A DNA stretch of 64,000 nt from Xenopus tropicalis (lineage: Eukaryota; Chordata; Amphibia; Anura; Pipidae), in NCBI RefSeq assembly GCF_000004195.4, contig NC_030683.2, positions 6,913,345-6,977,344 on the forward strand, read 5' to 3'. Positions 62,272 to 64,000 of this stretch are shown here, one piece after another. The notes below the pieces were generated by a model that saw only the letters and a program-made list of their open reading frames with translations, was not told the DNA's origin and made no database searches. Each line of letters begins with the position of its first letter. Position 1 is the stretch's first letter. The translations under genes were made by a program, and so were the position numbers.

Positions 62272-63940
62272 TGGAAGCACATAGCAATGTATACAATATA
62301 TCTCAACATGGTACTTTATATTACAGACCGGCCATACCCAAACAATAGAAATACATTATTCCAGTCTGTTCTATCTATATATGGAGAGCCATTCATTTCA
62401 AGAGAATGTATATGAACTCCACAAAACACATGAACTGACATTGGCAGGGGGTTCTTACCAGCGCTGCAGGGGGAGTTGTACTCGGCAACTGTCTCTTCTC
62501 CTGGAAGTGGAGCAAGAACAGCACATAGATATAATGTGAAGATATTATTATACACAGCGCTGTACAGTTTTACAATACAGTTAAGGTTTATAGAAGGGAG
62601 TCACAGTGTAATGAGACAATATAAATATACAGAGATTATGCACCATGGGGTGAGAGACATAGGAGGGTGGAGATTCCTGCCCCATAGAGCTTACAATCTA
62701 ACAGTCAGTGGGATCAGAAACCAACATAGAGAATGATGTGATGTGTAATTAGAATAAGCTGCAATTTCATTAGTTCTCAAAACGATTCCATTACCAGTGA
62801 GTTATTTCAGTCCAACCCACATTGCACAGAAGGTTAGGGCGGGGGTTGGTTTGACAGATCTCAGCCATTGTTCCCACCTTCGTGGCATAAATATACACAA
62901 TGGTGTGATCATGATTTGGTTAAATGCAGTGACACGGTGGGGCACAGTGACGGTCTCTGAGCTGAATGTCTAGATAATGTCTGATCTGTCCAATCCTTAT
63001 TCATATTTTATATCTCAGTCTGTTTCCTTGTAAACTTTGCCAAATCCCTTACATACATCTTGGGTTAGGTTTTTCCAAGGGTTTCAGTCCCTGAGGAGCC
63101 CCTTACCTGTCTCATAATAATCATAGACCTTCACCGTGGCCGGCTTTAGGTTCTTCACCTCAATGTCTTGTTCCACCATGAAGGAGAGATGGAGCGGCTC
63201 ATGTCCCAGCTGGGGGAGAGTGAGGGAGATACCAACATCTCACATTGCAAATGGACTTAATAACCATAACAGCATATTTTATTCTTGAGTCTACATGATT
63301 GAAAGGTGTAAAGGAAGAGTGAAGTAGAAAGTAATGTTGGCCCATTAGATGCTACCCCAACTTGTGTTTGTCCCTTTGCCTCCCAGCGCCCCCTAGTGGC
63401 TGAATATTCTGCCTATTGCCCTGCCCAATGTGCTGACCCTTACACAGTGGGTGAAACTTAGTTGCAAATTGACTTTATTCACAGCCAAAACCAATTTTTT
63501 TCATCCCCAAGAACGGTCACTATGACATTGGAATGATGAAAGACCAGTTCCCCTGTGTGGCACCTATATTCAGCTGATTGAAAATGACCCTATACAGTAG
63601 GTACTAGATATTATCCCATTAAAGTACTATGTGTTCATGTGATGCCTATTAACATTAGCTGGGGGTATGGACATATGAACATATACACACATATCTATAA
63701 TACTATGAATCTATAACAGTAAGTTTAAAGAGAAGGTCCAAGTGCTGACCCATGTAACTCTGTTATTTAGCTTGTGTTTATCTTACTATATCAGGCAGGT
63801 CACTATTTAAACACAATGCAGAGGAATTAGATACACAGAGAAAGACCCAGTGGGCCCTAAAGTCACTCACCCTCATCTAAGTATAATGTCACCATGTCTG
63901 TCTGCATCTCACTCCGCTTTATGGTTCTGCTCTTCTCCAG
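61269..63940 (-). CDS. a2m: Gene D: A2M exons 33-36, 5' part beyond right edge
   Basis: 3' end of a further array member. Exons: 36, 61269-61294; 35, 62459-62500; 34, 63107-63209; 33, 63871-63940. Exons 34-36 have the same lengths as in gene B and encode the same [20 protein letters not shown] and [12 protein letters not shown] ending. Exon 33 has one extra base at its donor end (CACCCTCATC, where gene B has CACCTCATC); this is probably a sequence error, since small indels also appear in nearby introns after about 62,840. The rest of the gene would lie above 64,000. Its downstream flank is more ancestral than those of B and C. Confidence 0.8.
62138..62270. repeat. GATA microsatellite, gene D intron 35
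   Basis: Shortest of the four counterparts. Confidence 0.95.
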
Positions 63941-64000
63941 CTGTGAAAGGAACCCAAGTCTGAGAGCAAAGTCCAACAAAACAAACACTTTGACTACACA

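Noticed and set aside
1..64000. An undescribed multi-gene system
   Set aside because: Every exon I could support belongs to the A2M family, and the remaining DNA is explained by repeats or featureless introns.

Overview
This window is vertebrate nuclear DNA, almost certainly from a clawed frog (Xenopus, most like X. tropicalis). Genes are split into short exons with GT-AG introns, and the introns are full of CR1/Rex1-type LINE pieces, hAT elements with 8-bp target duplications, small MITEs, minisatellites and ATT/GATA microsatellites of the kind common in Xenopus. There are no prokaryotic features. Species assignment rests on recalled repeat styles, not on a search.

All protein-coding content I can support belongs to one family: alpha-2-macroglobulin (A2M/PZP-type), the large secreted thioester protease trap. 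The genes lie head to tail on the minus strand. Gene B (16523-44246) is complete. I traced 36 exons with matching phases, 4,353 coding nt and 1,450 residues, with signal peptide, an Arg/Glu-rich bait region, the GCGEQ thioester motif (residues 959-963), the thioester domain and the receptor-binding domain. Gene A (1272-11583) is the downstream neighbour: exons 1-14 are in the window and the rest lies beyond the left edge. Its exon 12 has lost the splice donor. On the right are three pieces of A2M 3' ends: C (exons 26-36, 49933-55571), a middle piece (exons 32-35, 56663-58341) and D (exons 33-36, 61269-63940, running off the right edge). Exons 1-25 are absent between D and gene B.

The repeat unit is about 33 kb (exon 1 to exon 1 is 32.66 kb; exon 36 to exon 36 is 33.41 kb). 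Intergenic DNA (11.6-16.4 kb and 44.3-49.85 kb) holds a CR1 reverse-transcriptase fragment in each orientation and an inverted array of a 112-bp satellite. The same satellite lies in direct orientation in intron 2, so the promoter and exons 1-2 of both genes sit between inverted repeats.

Two quality issues matter. From about 52.86 to 58.55 kb the sequence shows many single-base deletions relative to the matching part of gene B, which put frameshifts into exons 29, 32 and 34. It also contains two abrupt chimeric junctions (about 55,571 and 58,550). This looks at least partly like low-accuracy or collapsed assembly of the array rather than real gene decay. I found no non-A2M gene, no tRNA or rRNA gene and no novel multi-gene system. 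The interesting biology is the evolution of this array.
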